This document shows, piece by piece, positions 34,905 to 43,285 of a stretch of DNA of 60,846 bases. Position 1 is the first letter of the stretch, and each line of letters begins with the position of its first letter. The position numbers were made by a program, and so were the translations under genes. The stretch covers positions 1 through 60,846 of the forward strand of contig NZ_FRBE01000021.1 in the NCBI RefSeq assembly GCF_900142535.1, written 5' to 3'. Below the pieces are notes generated by a model. It was not told the origin of the DNA and searched no databases. It worked only from the letters and a program-made list of their open reading frames with translations. The DNA is from Fibrobacter sp. UWEL (GTDB lineage: Bacteria > Fibrobacterota > Fibrobacteria > Fibrobacterales > Fibrobacteraceae).

Positions 34905-34940
34905 AACAGAAGCCTCCCATGTGGGAGGCTTTGCTGTTTA
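34905..34940 (+). terminator. intrinsic terminator
   Basis: agcctccca (34911-34919) pairs with tgggaggct (34922-34930), and outer aaacag pairs with ctgttt. It lies directly between the convergent SDR and reductase genes. Confidence 0.75.
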
Positions 34941-36170
34941 ACCCTTGAATTTCATGAACTTGTACAGGTACTTGGCGGACTGTACGGGGGTTTTCAGGAA
35001 AGAACGCTTCTTGCAGCCACTGAGAGCGAAACCCTGCAGGACCTTGTAGAGTCCAACCTGGGTAGGCTTGTCGATGTGGAGCAGGAACTTGCGGAACTTG
35101 TTCTCGAAGTCGTGCATTTTTCCGAAGTAGTCATAGCAACGCTTTTCGTAAAGCTTCATGAAGTTCTTGCTCAGGTTGGCTGCATCGCCAGAGGTGGCGG
35201 TCAGGCCCTCGTGGACGGTCTGTGCACAGAACCGTCCGGCGCGCATGGCGGCCGCGATGCCGCCTCCGGTGAGGGGGTTTGTATGATGGGCGGCATCGCC
35301 AACGAGGGCGAAGCGGTCCAGACTGTATTCCTTCAGGATACTGGAAACAGGAATGACGCCGCCAACCACCTTATTGATCTTTGCGCCCGGGAAGAGCTTG
35401 TCCAGCCATTCCATGGTGACTTCGTAAATGCTGGGGCCTGCCTTAGGCGGAATCAAAAAGCCTGCGCCGAACTTGGTGACGTTGCTCTTCTGCTTGGGGA
35501 AGCTCCAGATGTAACCATCGTTAATGAAGTCGTGACCCTGCCAGAAGGTCAGGTAGTCGGGGCGAGTCAGCATGCCATCCACCTGGATGTCGATGCCGGT
35601 GCATGTACCGCTGGGCTTCTGCAGGCAATCCAGGCCCACCATGCGGCCAATGCGGCTTTCGACGCCGTCTGCAGCCACAACCATCTTGGCGCGAATTTCC
35701 TGTGTGGATGTCTCGGTAACGGATCCGTCTCCGTTGCCCTTACCCAGCACGACGCGAACGGTTCTGAAACCATCCTTGCCAGAACCTTCCACTTCGCTGA
35801 CGAATTCTGCGCGAGCGGCAGTCACCACTTCGGCGCCGTCGTCGGCAGCAAGCTTTGCAAGCCAGGGGTCAAACTTTTCGCGGTCCAGCATGATGCCGGT
35901 ACCGGGCTGAGGGAGCTCGATGTTTACACCATCGGGGCCGTAAATATAAAGGCCGTTGATAATGCTTTCGATGCAGCTGTCGTCAATGGGACCGTAGGTC
36001 TGCAAGTCGGAAAGTTTGGTGCTAGCTTCACCGCAACGTACGGGATAGCCAATCTTTTCGCGCTTTTCCAATAACAGAACCTTGTGACCCTCACGGGCCA
36101 AATTACGGGCTGTAACGGAACCGCCGGGGCCTGCGCCAATGACAACTACGTCGTACTGGTTATCAAGCAT
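34938..36170 (-). CDS. geranylgeranyl-reductase-family FAD-dependent oxidoreductase
   Basis: This 410-aa flavoprotein has the FAD-binding start VVVIGAGPGGSVTARNLA, the family's YPVRCGEAS loop near residue 45, VVAADGVESRIGRM, and the second FAD motif FALVGDAAHHTNPLTGGGI. Enzymes of this family (TIGR02032) saturate double bonds of prenyl chains in lipids, quinones or carotenoid precursors. The start overlaps the upstream ferredoxin gene by 8 nt. A ferredoxin-coupled reductase of this family is known from Methanosarcina. The substrate here could be a menaquinone side chain or a polyprenyl lipid; that is inference. Confidence 0.85.
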   Translation of the reverse strand: MLDNQYDVVVIGAGPGGSVTARNLAREGHKVLLLEKREKIGYPVRCGEASTKLSDLQTYGPIDDSCIESIINGLYIYGPDGVNIELPQPGTGIMLDREKFDPWLAKLAADDGAEVVTAARAEFVSEVEGSGKDGFRTVRVVLGKGNGDGSVTETSTQEIRAKMVVAADGVESRIGRMVGLDCLQKPSGTCTGIDIQVDGMLTRPDYLTFWQGHDFINDGYIWSFPKQKSNVTKFGAGFLIPPKAGPSIYEVTMEWLDKLFPGAKINKVVGGVIPVSSILKEYSLDRFALVGDAAHHTNPLTGGGIAAAMRAGRFCAQTVHEGLTATSGDAANLSKNFMKLYEKRCYDYFGKMHDFENKFRKFLLHIDKPTQVGLYKVLQGFALSGCKKRSFLKTPVQSAKYLYKFMKFKG

Positions 36171-36354
36171 TGTTCACCTCCTGCATGCTGAGTGCACCTA
36201 CAGGGCAGGTGCGAGTGCAAAGTCCGCAGCGGATGCACTTCTCGTGATCGATCTGCAAATCCAGACCGTACATATCCAGGGCCATCTTGGGGCAAACGCC
36301 CACGCAGCCTGCACATTTCAGGCATTTATCTTTCTGGTGAACAAGCTTCTTCAT
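36163..36354 (-). CDS. 2[4Fe-4S] ferredoxin
   Basis: This 63-aa protein has two complete cluster motifs, CLKCAGCVGVCP and CIRCGLCTRTCP, as in bacterial 8-Fe ferredoxins. It is encoded directly upstream of, and overlapping, the geranylgeranyl-reductase-family gene, so it most likely feeds electrons to that flavoenzyme. Confidence 0.9.
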   Translation of the reverse strand: MKKLVHQKDKCLKCAGCVGVCPKMALDMYGLDLQIDHEKCIRCGLCTRTCPVGALSMQEVNNA

Positions 36355-36391
36355 TTTGCGAAATATATAAAATGCAGGAATGTTCGTCGTG

Positions 36392-36482
36392 GATTCTAGA
36401 GACTAGAGGCTGGAAATTAGAGATTAGAGACTAGAGGCTAGTGGCTAGTGGTTAGTGGCTAGAACCTAGTCCCTAAATCCTA
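36392..36482. repeat. degenerate 7-bp tandem repeat, locus C (13 units)
   Basis: Thirteen 7-bp units in perfect register: gattcta, gagacta, gaggctg, gaaatta, gagatta, gagacta, gaggcta, gtggcta, gtggtta, gtggcta, gaaccta, gtcccta, aatccta. The last unit runs into the stop codon of the GGDEF/EAL gene. The consensus is G(A/T)G(A/G)CTA. It fills the gap between two minus-strand genes. Confidence 0.8.
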
Positions 36483-38171
36483 ATACGGGTTTTCGCCGGT
36501 GAGACGCTTCTGGAAATCGTCGTGATTCAGGGGCTTGTCGAAAAGGAAGCCCTGAACGTTGTTGCAGTTCACTTCTTCCAGGAACTTGGCCTGGGCTTCG
36601 CTTTCCACGCCTTCGGCAATAACTTCCTTGTTCATTTCCTTGGCTAGGTTCACCACGTTCTTCACAACCACTTCGTCCATGGAGTTTTCCTTGCCGATGT
36701 TGTCCAGCAGGGACTTGTCCAGCTTGATGACGTTTACGTCAAAGTTCTTCAGGACGGTGAGGGTGGAATAACCGGTTCCAAAGTCATCGATGGAAACGGA
36801 AATGCCGTTCTGGCGCATGATGGTTACGAACCTCTGCATGGCCTTGTAATCGTCGTAGTCGGAAACTTCCGTCAGTTCCACTTCGATGAACTGGCTTTCC
36901 ACCTTGTGCTGCTTCATGACATTGAGGATGTCTTCGGCGAAGTTGGGATTCTTCAGGTGACGCTTGGAGAAATTGACGGAAATACGGACCGGAGGAATGC
37001 CTGCTTCCACCCACTGCTGGATGTCTCGGCAAACGGATTTGAATACGTAGAAGTCCAGCTGGCAGATGGAGCCTTCCTGTTCCAGGATAGGTACGAAATC
37101 CATAGGCGGGACGATAGTCTTATGACGGATCCAGCGGACCAGGGCTTCGGAACCGCACAACTGCTTGGTCCTGATGTTCACCTTGGGCTGGTAATGAACG
37201 ATAAATTCATGGTTCTGCAGGGCGTTGCGGAATTCGGTGGAGATTTCCCTACGGTGCATTGCCTGGATGTGCATTTCCGTGCTGAAATAAATCAGGTCGG
37301 AGGAACGCTGTTCCTTCGCTACGTTCAGGGCGATGGATGCGTTGTTCATCAATTCAGGAATGCCATCCTTGGGAGTGGCCGGATAGATTCCCATGCGGGC
37401 CTGGATCACGAATTCCACAGGCTTGGGACCCTGGGACAGTTTCACTTCGAACTTGGAGAAGCGATCGATGAATTTCTGCAGGTTGTCCTTCTTGACCAGC
37501 ACATAGAAGTTATCGCCACCCAGACGGCAGACGATTTCAAATTCTTCCAGGCTATTCTTGATGGCATTAGCGTAGAGCTTGATTGCTAGATCGCCAATGG
37601 GGCTAGAGAGGGACTTGTTAATATACTTGAAGTTTTTCAGGTTAATGAAAATGCCTGCGAAATCCTTCAGCATTCCACGGGCGGCAAGCATACCCATCTT
37701 GCGGGTGAGGGTAGGCTGGTTGTCCACCTTAGTCATGGGATCTGTGGACAAGGCCATTTCCATAAAGTCCATCAGACGGGCGCGACCACCCAGAACAAAG
37801 AAGTCGTTGGCCAGTAGACGGCAAATTTGCAGTTCCTGCTCGTTAAACTGGTGGTCTTTTTCGGGGTAGAACAGAATTGTAAAAGAGCCGTGTTCCTTAG
37901 TGGCGAATTGCTCCATGTGGGCTTCGTTATCATTAAGGACGGGGCATACGGACGGGTCCTGGAAGGGAACCTGGACGATTTCCTCGCCGTTGGGGGCATA
38001 TTCGGAGGTGGGTGCGTTCAAACTGGAGGCAAGACCTCCAATGTGTAATTCTTTTGCCAGGGGCGGGAATACTGCCTGCACTTTTGCAGGGAATGTCTTC
38101 ATGGAAGCATTGGGCTCAGAGAGTGCCTCCCTGAACTTGCAATACGCCTCGCCGATGTTTGAAAATAGCAT
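36480..38171 (-). CDS. GGDEF/EAL protein, probable c-di-GMP phosphodiesterase
   Basis: This 563-aa protein has an N-terminal GAF-like sensory part (residues ~1-150), a GGDEF domain with GGDNF in place of GGDEF, and an EAL domain. The EAL catalytic residues are intact: SEALVRW, the Asn in ISVNFS, ELTE, SIDDFGTGYS, IKLDKS and AEGVES. It should hydrolyse c-di-GMP, with the degenerate GGDEF possibly binding GTP as an effector. It counterbalances the cyclase at 24378. No membrane segments are seen. The ATG at 38171 lies 4 nt after aagagg; the longer open frame upstream has no ribosome site. The 303-nt gap to nuoB holds no gene. Confidence 0.85.
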   Translation of the reverse strand: MLFSNIGEAYCKFREALSEPNASMKTFPAKVQAVFPPLAKELHIGGLASSLNAPTSEYAPNGEEIVQVPFQDPSVCPVLNDNEAHMEQFATKEHGSFTILFYPEKDHQFNEQELQICRLLANDFFVLGGRARLMDFMEMALSTDPMTKVDNQPTLTRKMGMLAARGMLKDFAGIFINLKNFKYINKSLSSPIGDLAIKLYANAIKNSLEEFEIVCRLGGDNFYVLVKKDNLQKFIDRFSKFEVKLSQGPKPVEFVIQARMGIYPATPKDGIPELMNNASIALNVAKEQRSSDLIYFSTEMHIQAMHRREISTEFRNALQNHEFIVHYQPKVNIRTKQLCGSEALVRWIRHKTIVPPMDFVPILEQEGSICQLDFYVFKSVCRDIQQWVEAGIPPVRISVNFSKRHLKNPNFAEDILNVMKQHKVESQFIEVELTEVSDYDDYKAMQRFVTIMRQNGISVSIDDFGTGYSTLTVLKNFDVNVIKLDKSLLDNIGKENSMDEVVVKNVVNLAKEMNKEVIAEGVESEAQAKFLEEVNCNNVQGFLFDKPLNHDDFQKRLTGENPY

Positions 38172-38329
38172 ACTACCTCTTGCCCCACATGGGCCACACA
38201 ACCAAAAACCGCGCCAAAAGTAAAAATTCCGCAAGATACTTTCAACCAGGATTTTAAAAACCCTGCTTAAAATGTGATGAATCTAACACAACGTTGTTGA
38301 AAATACTTTCTTTAAAATAAAGCGGAAAA

Positions 38330-38335
38330 TATAAT
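38330..38335 (+). promoter_or_regulatory. candidate -10 box for the nuo operon
   Basis: TATAAT lies in an AT-rich stretch 140 nt before nuoB. No convincing -35 box is seen at the right spacing. If used, it gives a leader of about 130 nt without a recognisable riboswitch. No nuoA frame is present in 38235-38474 on either strand. Confidence 0.3.
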
Positions 38336-38474
38336 TCAAATTTTTTATTGGAGTTAGAGGTGTCTAATTTTTAGGAGGGCCCTGGGGGGAGTTTTCGTTC
38401 CGAGTTTGTAAATTGCCTCTGCCTGGATTTTCAGTTTTTCTATCTTTGGGCTGCATTTTATGAGGTAATCTCCT

Positions 38475-39110
38475 ATGAGTACAGAGGCAGAAAAGCCGAA
38501 TTTCATTACGTCCTCCCTTGACTTCCTGGTCAACTGGGGTCGTACCAATTCCCTGTGGCCGTTCCCTTATGGTACGGCTTGCTGTGCAATCGAATTCATG
38601 AGTACGGAAGTGGGCCGCTATGACCTTTCCCGTATCGGTTCTGAATACGTGCGCTTTACCCCGCGTCAGTCCGACGTCCTGCTGGTGTCCGGCACCATTA
38701 CTTATAAGCAGGCTCCGATTCTGAAGCGTATGTACGAGCAGATGGCTGAACCCAAGTGGGTTATCGCCATGGGTGCTTGTGCAAGCTCTGGCGGTTTCTA
38801 TGACTGCTACTGCACCGTTCCGGGTATTGACCACATTATCCCCGTAGACGTTTATATCGGTGGCTGCCCCAGCCGTCCGGAAGCATTCTTCGACGCCATG
38901 TTTGACCTGCAGAACAAGATCAAGGACGAGTCCTTCATGAAGCAGCGCGCCGAACGCGTCAAGGAACAGCTTGAACTCATCAAGGCCAAGACCGCCGAAG
39001 CCAAGGCTGAAGCTAAGGCTCTGGCCAGCGAAAAGATCGCCGATGCCAAGAATTTCCTGATTGAAAAGGAACAGAAGCTGGTGAAGAAAGCCCAGTTCTG
39101 GAAGGAGTAA
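38475..39110 (+). CDS. nuoB: NADH-quinone oxidoreductase subunit B, with C-terminal extension
   Basis: This 211-aa NuoB carries the terminal N2 [4Fe-4S] cluster next to the quinone site. The ligand cysteines are visible: the adjacent pair in YGTACCAIEF, MGACASSGG, and GGCPSRPEAF. The conserved core ends near residue 155. The last ~55 residues are an Ala/Lys/Glu-rich helix, probably coiled-coil (KAKTAEAKAEAKAL), not found on ordinary NuoB. It is the first gene of the operon; nuoA, normally just upstream, is absent. A 3-nt gap separates it from nuoC. Confidence 0.95.
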   Translation: MSTEAEKPNFITSSLDFLVNWGRTNSLWPFPYGTACCAIEFMSTEVGRYDLSRIGSEYVRFTPRQSDVLLVSGTITYKQAPILKRMYEQMAEPKWVIAMGACASSGGFYDCYCTVPGIDHIIPVDVYIGGCPSRPEAFFDAMFDLQNKIKDESFMKQRAERVKEQLELIKAKTAEAKAEAKALASEKIADAKNFLIEKEQKLVKKAQFWKE

Positions 39111-39113
39111 GGA

Positions 39114-39719
39114 ATGGAATCCGTAGACAAGATGATCGAAGTCCTGGGGGCCAAGTTCGGTGCAACACCGGACCAGGCTGCCAAGTGGGACGCTTGCGTA
39201 ATCGTCCCCAAGGAAAACTTCCATAGCGCAGTGGAATACATCAAGAATGAAGCTCCTGCCAAGATGGAAATGCTCCTGGATGCAGCTGGTATCGACTACC
39301 TGACTTATCCCAACCATGAAGGTCCCCGCTTTGCGGTCTCCTATTCTTTCAAGAGCATGTCTACCGTCGGGGCCCGCATCCGTCTTAAGGTGCTGGTCAG
39401 CGAGGCAGACCTCCAGGTCCAGTCCATTACCGACCTGTACAAGAGCGCAGACTGGCTTGAACGTGAAGTCTTTGACCAGTATGGAGTTAAGTTCACTGGC
39501 CACCCCGACCTCCGTCGTATTTTGAACCACATTGAATTTGTTGGTCACCCGCTTCGCAAGGATTATCCTGCCCACAAGCGTCAGTGGCTTTCTACCAGCG
39601 ACTTCCTGCTTCCCGTTCTGGAACAGCGCCTTGAATCCAAGGGTTACAAGGTCATCGAACGCTCCGAAGAAGTGGATCCCGTTGATGAAGATTTTCTTGA
39701 AGGGAGTATTAAGGCATGA
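39114..39719 (+). CDS. nuoC: NADH-quinone oxidoreductase subunit C
   Basis: This 201-aa NuoC (30-kDa subunit) is part of the peripheral arm. The signature near the C-terminus, DWLEREVFDQYGVKFTGHPDLRRIL (seen as REVFDQYGVKFTGHPDLR), and GHPLRKDYP are intact. It is separate from nuoD, unlike the fused nuoCD of enterobacteria. Its stop overlaps the nuoD start (ATGA). Confidence 0.95.
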   Translation: MESVDKMIEVLGAKFGATPDQAAKWDACVIVPKENFHSAVEYIKNEAPAKMEMLLDAAGIDYLTYPNHEGPRFAVSYSFKSMSTVGARIRLKVLVSEADLQVQSITDLYKSADWLEREVFDQYGVKFTGHPDLRRILNHIEFVGHPLRKDYPAHKRQWLSTSDFLLPVLEQRLESKGYKVIERSEEVDPVDEDFLEGSIKA

Positions 39720-40909
39720 TCGTATTAGATCCGAATGGCGAAAAGCAGAGCCTGATGGCTCTGAACGTGGGTCCGACCCATCCGGCCACCCATCACTGCG
39801 TGCGTTTGCTTACCGCTCTCGATGGCGAAACCATCGTTGCTGGCGTCAGCGAAATCGGCTTTATGCACCGTGGTTTCGAAAAGATGGTGGAACGCGGCAC
39901 CTGGCAGCAGGCTCTCCCGTACACTGACCGTCTGAACTACTGCTCTGCCATGATGAACAACATCGCTTTCTGCCGTAGCGTAGAAAAGATGTTCGGTATC
40001 GAAATTCCTGAACGTAACAAGGTTATTCGTGTTATTGTGAACGAATTATCCCGTATCAACGACCACTTCATCTGCGTGGCCGCTGCATTCCAGGACCTTG
40101 GCGGTACCACTCCGTTCATGTATGCATTTAATCCCCGCGAAGAAATCATGCTGATTTGGGAAAAGCTCACTGGCGCTCGTCTGACCAACAGCTATGCCCG
40201 TATCGGTGGTCTCTATCGCGACACTTACAATGGTTTCGAAGACGAAGTTCTCGCTGCCTGTAAGTCTGTGGAAAAGGCCCTCAAGGACCTCCACGCTTGC
40301 TTGGATCGTAACCGTATCTTCCTGGATCGTACCGTTGGCGTTGCCAAGATCTCCAAGGAAGACGCTATCAGCTACGGCTGGACCGGCCCTGTACTCCGTG
40401 CTACCGGCGTAGAAAGCGACCTGCGTAAGGATGAACCTTACTACGACTACGAAACCTACGACTGGGATGTTGTGGTGGGCACCAATGGTGACTCCAACGA
40501 CCGTCTCCAGGTTCGTCTGTACGAAATTGAAGAATCCGTGAAGATCGTTCGCCAGGCTCTCAAGCGCCTCGCTCCGGGTCCCATCGACATCGTCGACCCG
40601 CGTATCCGCGTGCCGTCCCACAAGATGGCTTACCAGGATATGGAAGGCCTCATTGGCCGTTTCAAGAGCGTTTACGAAGGCATCCGCGTACCGGAAGGCG
40701 AATTCTACTGCGGTACCGAATGTGCTAACGGCGAACTGGGCTTCACCATCGTTTCCGATGGTTCCGGTCATCCGTACCGTATCAAGGTTCGTTCCCCGAG
40801 CCTCGCTCACGTTTCTGCTTTCAACTACCTGGTTGAAGGCCTTACCCTTGCTGACTCCATGGCAACTCTGCCTGGCCTCAACATGATTGCAGGAGAACTC
40901 GACCGATGA
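39716..40909 (+). CDS. nuoD: NADH-quinone oxidoreductase subunit D
   Basis: This 397-aa NuoD (49-kDa subunit) forms the quinone-binding pocket with NuoB. It opens with MALNVGPTHPATHHCVRL, then EIGFMHRGFEKMVER, and ends LPGLNMIAGELDR, all family hallmarks. It is derived from the [NiFe]-hydrogenase large subunit but lacks the Ni cysteines. It overlaps both neighbours by 4 nt. Confidence 0.96.
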   Translation: MIVLDPNGEKQSLMALNVGPTHPATHHCVRLLTALDGETIVAGVSEIGFMHRGFEKMVERGTWQQALPYTDRLNYCSAMMNNIAFCRSVEKMFGIEIPERNKVIRVIVNELSRINDHFICVAAAFQDLGGTTPFMYAFNPREEIMLIWEKLTGARLTNSYARIGGLYRDTYNGFEDEVLAACKSVEKALKDLHACLDRNRIFLDRTVGVAKISKEDAISYGWTGPVLRATGVESDLRKDEPYYDYETYDWDVVVGTNGDSNDRLQVRLYEIEESVKIVRQALKRLAPGPIDIVDPRIRVPSHKMAYQDMEGLIGRFKSVYEGIRVPEGEFYCGTECANGELGFTIVSDGSGHPYRIKVRSPSLAHVSAFNYLVEGLTLADSMATLPGLNMIAGELDR

Positions 40910-41970
40910 GAGAACATATTGAAGGTGCCGTTCAGGTCGTTGCAAACAACAACCTGAAGTTCGATCGCCCGCAGCAGCCCATTGGTGCTCTGCCGGATCC
41001 GGCTGAAACTTTTGGCCACGTCCACAAGGCACAGCCCCAGCCTCCTACTAAGGAAGTGCTGGACAAGCTGAACGCTCCCGAAATCAAGGAACGTTGTGCA
41101 GATCTCCTGAGCCGCTATCCTGAAGGCCAGGGCGCTCTCCTGGAAGTCCTGTGGCTCGTGCAGGGTGTATTCGGCTGGGTTCCCACCGAAGGTATCCGCT
41201 GGGCTGCAAATGTCTGCGGTTGCGCTCCTGCTCACGCTCTTGGCGTTGCAACTTTCTATACCATGTACAATCACGCTCCCAAGGGCAAGTTCCTGTTGCA
41301 GTTCTGCCGCAACATCAGCTGCGCTATCAAGGGCGCTCAGCCTCTGATCAAGTACGTGGAAAACAAGCTGGGCATCAAGTCCGGCGAAACCACTCCCGAT
41401 GGCATGTTCACCATCCTCCAGGTAGAATGCCTGGGCTCCTGCGGCAATGGCCCCATGATGCTGGTGAACGATGATTTTGCCACTGACGTTGTGGATGGCG
41501 AACTGAAGATGAAGCGCGGTACTACTCTGACCGAAGCTTCCATCGACCGCATCGTTGACTGGTGCAAGGCTCACGCCAATAACGTTCCCAAGCACGACGT
41601 GCTGGGCGGTATCGTGAAGGGCCACTGCGGTCACCCGGGTGCTCCTGGTGCAACTGCAAAGCCTCAGGTCAACGACTATGCTCCTCCTAGCCCCGTTCTC
41701 TGCGTCAAGGCTGAAGCCGACGAAACCGGCGCTACCCTCACTTGGAAGGGCGCTCCGGAATTCACCAAGATCGTGGTGGAAAAGAAGAACGGTTCTGAAT
41801 GGGTCGCTGTTGGCGAACCCGGCGTCAAGGACAAGGCATTTGTGGATGCTGCTGGTAAGGTCGGCGATGAATATCGCATGATCGCTACCTCTGGCGAACG
41901 CGTTGCTAAGCCTTCCGCTGTTGCTGTCACCACTCAAAAGCCCGCCCCGGTGGAAGAGAAGAAGGTATAA
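40906..41970 (+). CDS. nuoE: NADH-quinone oxidoreductase subunit E with extra C-terminal domain
   Basis: This 354-aa NuoE is roughly twice the usual ~165 aa. The thioredoxin-like core (residues ~50-230) has the [2Fe-2S] ligands in QFCRNISC and ECLGSCGNGP. An unusual N-terminal extension of ~45 residues precedes it. From residue ~258 to 345 there is a fibronectin-III-like beta domain (SPVLCVKAEADETGATLTW, KIVVEKKNGSEWVAVGE, DEYRMIATSG), then a Pro/Lys-rich tail. The core should pass electrons from FMN as usual; the role of the extra domain is unknown. The gene overlaps nuoD by ATGA and sits 2 nt before nuoF. Confidence 0.93.
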   Translation: MREHIEGAVQVVANNNLKFDRPQQPIGALPDPAETFGHVHKAQPQPPTKEVLDKLNAPEIKERCADLLSRYPEGQGALLEVLWLVQGVFGWVPTEGIRWAANVCGCAPAHALGVATFYTMYNHAPKGKFLLQFCRNISCAIKGAQPLIKYVENKLGIKSGETTPDGMFTILQVECLGSCGNGPMMLVNDDFATDVVDGELKMKRGTTLTEASIDRIVDWCKAHANNVPKHDVLGGIVKGHCGHPGAPGATAKPQVNDYAPPSPVLCVKAEADETGATLTWKGAPEFTKIVVEKKNGSEWVAVGEPGVKDKAFVDAAGKVGDEYRMIATSGERVAKPSAVAVTTQKPAPVEEKKV

Positions 41971-41972
41971 TT

Positions 41973-43280
41973 ATGGCAGAATGCGTAAAAGTTTGTACTG
42001 AAAACTTCGGCAAGGGCGCCCAGGACATTGAAGTCTACAAGAAGCTGGGCGGCTACGAAAACATTTCCGAACGTCTGTTCAACATGAGCCAGTTCGAGCT
42101 CATCGACTACGTGCAGCGCACCAACCTGCGTGGCCGTGGTGGTGCAGGCTTCCCCACTGGTATGAAGTGGAGCTTCGTGCCCCGCGGTACCGGTAAGCCT
42201 GTGTACATCGTGGTGAACGCTGACGAAGGCGAAGGCGGTACCTTTAAGGACCACTTCCTCATGCTGGAAGATCCCCATCGCCTGATCGAAGGCTTGATTA
42301 TCGCTGCCTGGGCTCTGGGCTCTCGCGCTGCATACATCTACTGCCGTGGCGAATTCCTGCCCTGCATCGAAAGCCTGAACAAGGCTTTGAACCAGGCTTA
42401 TGCCGCTGGCTACCTTGGCGAAAACATCTGCGGAACTAAGTTCTGCTTCGATATCTTCGTCCATCGTGGTGCTGGCGCCTACATTTGCGGTGAAGAAACC
42501 GCACTCATTAACTCTCTCGAAGGCCAGAAGGGTCAGCCCCGCCTGAAGCCGCCTTTCCCGGCTGTGAGCGGTGCTTGGAAGTCTCCTACCTGCGTGAACA
42601 ACGTAGAAACCATTATGGCACTTCCCTGGATCCTGAAGCACGATCCTAGCGAATACGCCAAGATGGGTACTCCTCGTGCAGGTGGTACCAAGGTGTTCTG
42701 CATTTCCGGTGACGTGAAGAATCCGGGCGTGTACGAAGCTCCTCTGGGCACTCCCATGATGACCATGATCAACGAATACGCTGGTGGCGTCGTTGGTGGC
42801 AAGCTGAAGGCTGTGCTGCCCGGTGGTTCTTCTTGCGCTCCCCTGACCGCAGAAGAAGCTGAACAGGCTACCATGGATTACGAATGCCTGGCTTCCATGA
42901 AGACCATGTTCGGTTCCGGCGCCATGATCGTGATCAACGATACTCACAACATGGTGGACCTGCTGAACGTGCTGGGTAACTTCTACAGCCACGAATCCTG
43001 CGGCCAGTGCACTCCCTGCCGCGAAGGTACCGGTCTTCTGCACCGCATCCTGAACCTCATCGTCGAAGGCAAGGGCCACGATGGTGACGTGGAACTGATG
43101 CAGAGCCTCTGTGGTGGTTTCGGTGGTGTGACTATTTGCCCGCTGTCCATTTCCTTGGGCGGCCCGGTTGGCGCCTACAGTGCCAAGTTCCGTGCAGACT
43201 TTGACGAATACATCGCAAAGAATCCGGATCACGCAAAGCCCCGTGTACAAGAAACTTATCGTCCTGGAATCTTCTGGTAA
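41973..43280 (+). CDS. nuoF: NADH-quinone oxidoreductase subunit F
   Basis: This 435-aa NuoF (51-kDa subunit) binds NADH and FMN and the N3 [4Fe-4S] cluster. Seen are the glycine-rich RGRGGAGFPTGMKWSF, NADEGEGGTFKD, GAYICGEETALINSLEG, and the cluster ligands ESCGQCTPCREG with a later Cys in GVTICPLS. Length is normal. The gene lies 2 nt after nuoE and 5 nt before nuoG. Confidence 0.97.
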   Translation: MAECVKVCTENFGKGAQDIEVYKKLGGYENISERLFNMSQFELIDYVQRTNLRGRGGAGFPTGMKWSFVPRGTGKPVYIVVNADEGEGGTFKDHFLMLEDPHRLIEGLIIAAWALGSRAAYIYCRGEFLPCIESLNKALNQAYAAGYLGENICGTKFCFDIFVHRGAGAYICGEETALINSLEGQKGQPRLKPPFPAVSGAWKSPTCVNNVETIMALPWILKHDPSEYAKMGTPRAGGTKVFCISGDVKNPGVYEAPLGTPMMTMINEYAGGVVGGKLKAVLPGGSSCAPLTAEEAEQATMDYECLASMKTMFGSGAMIVINDTHNMVDLLNVLGNFYSHESCGQCTPCREGTGLLHRILNLIVEGKGHDGDVELMQSLCGGFGGVTICPLSISLGGPVGAYSAKFRADFDEYIAKNPDHAKPRVQETYRPGIFW

Positions 43281-43285
43281 TCATT

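Noticed and set aside
36392-36482. CRISPR-like or minisatellite coding repeat
   Set aside because: The units are 7 bp without spacers, and the array is not within an open frame on either strand.
38354-38548. Possible minus-strand small gene before nuoB, or a nuoA remnant
   Set aside because: The minus-strand frame overlaps the nuoB start and looks random. No NuoA-like membrane sequence was found in any frame there.
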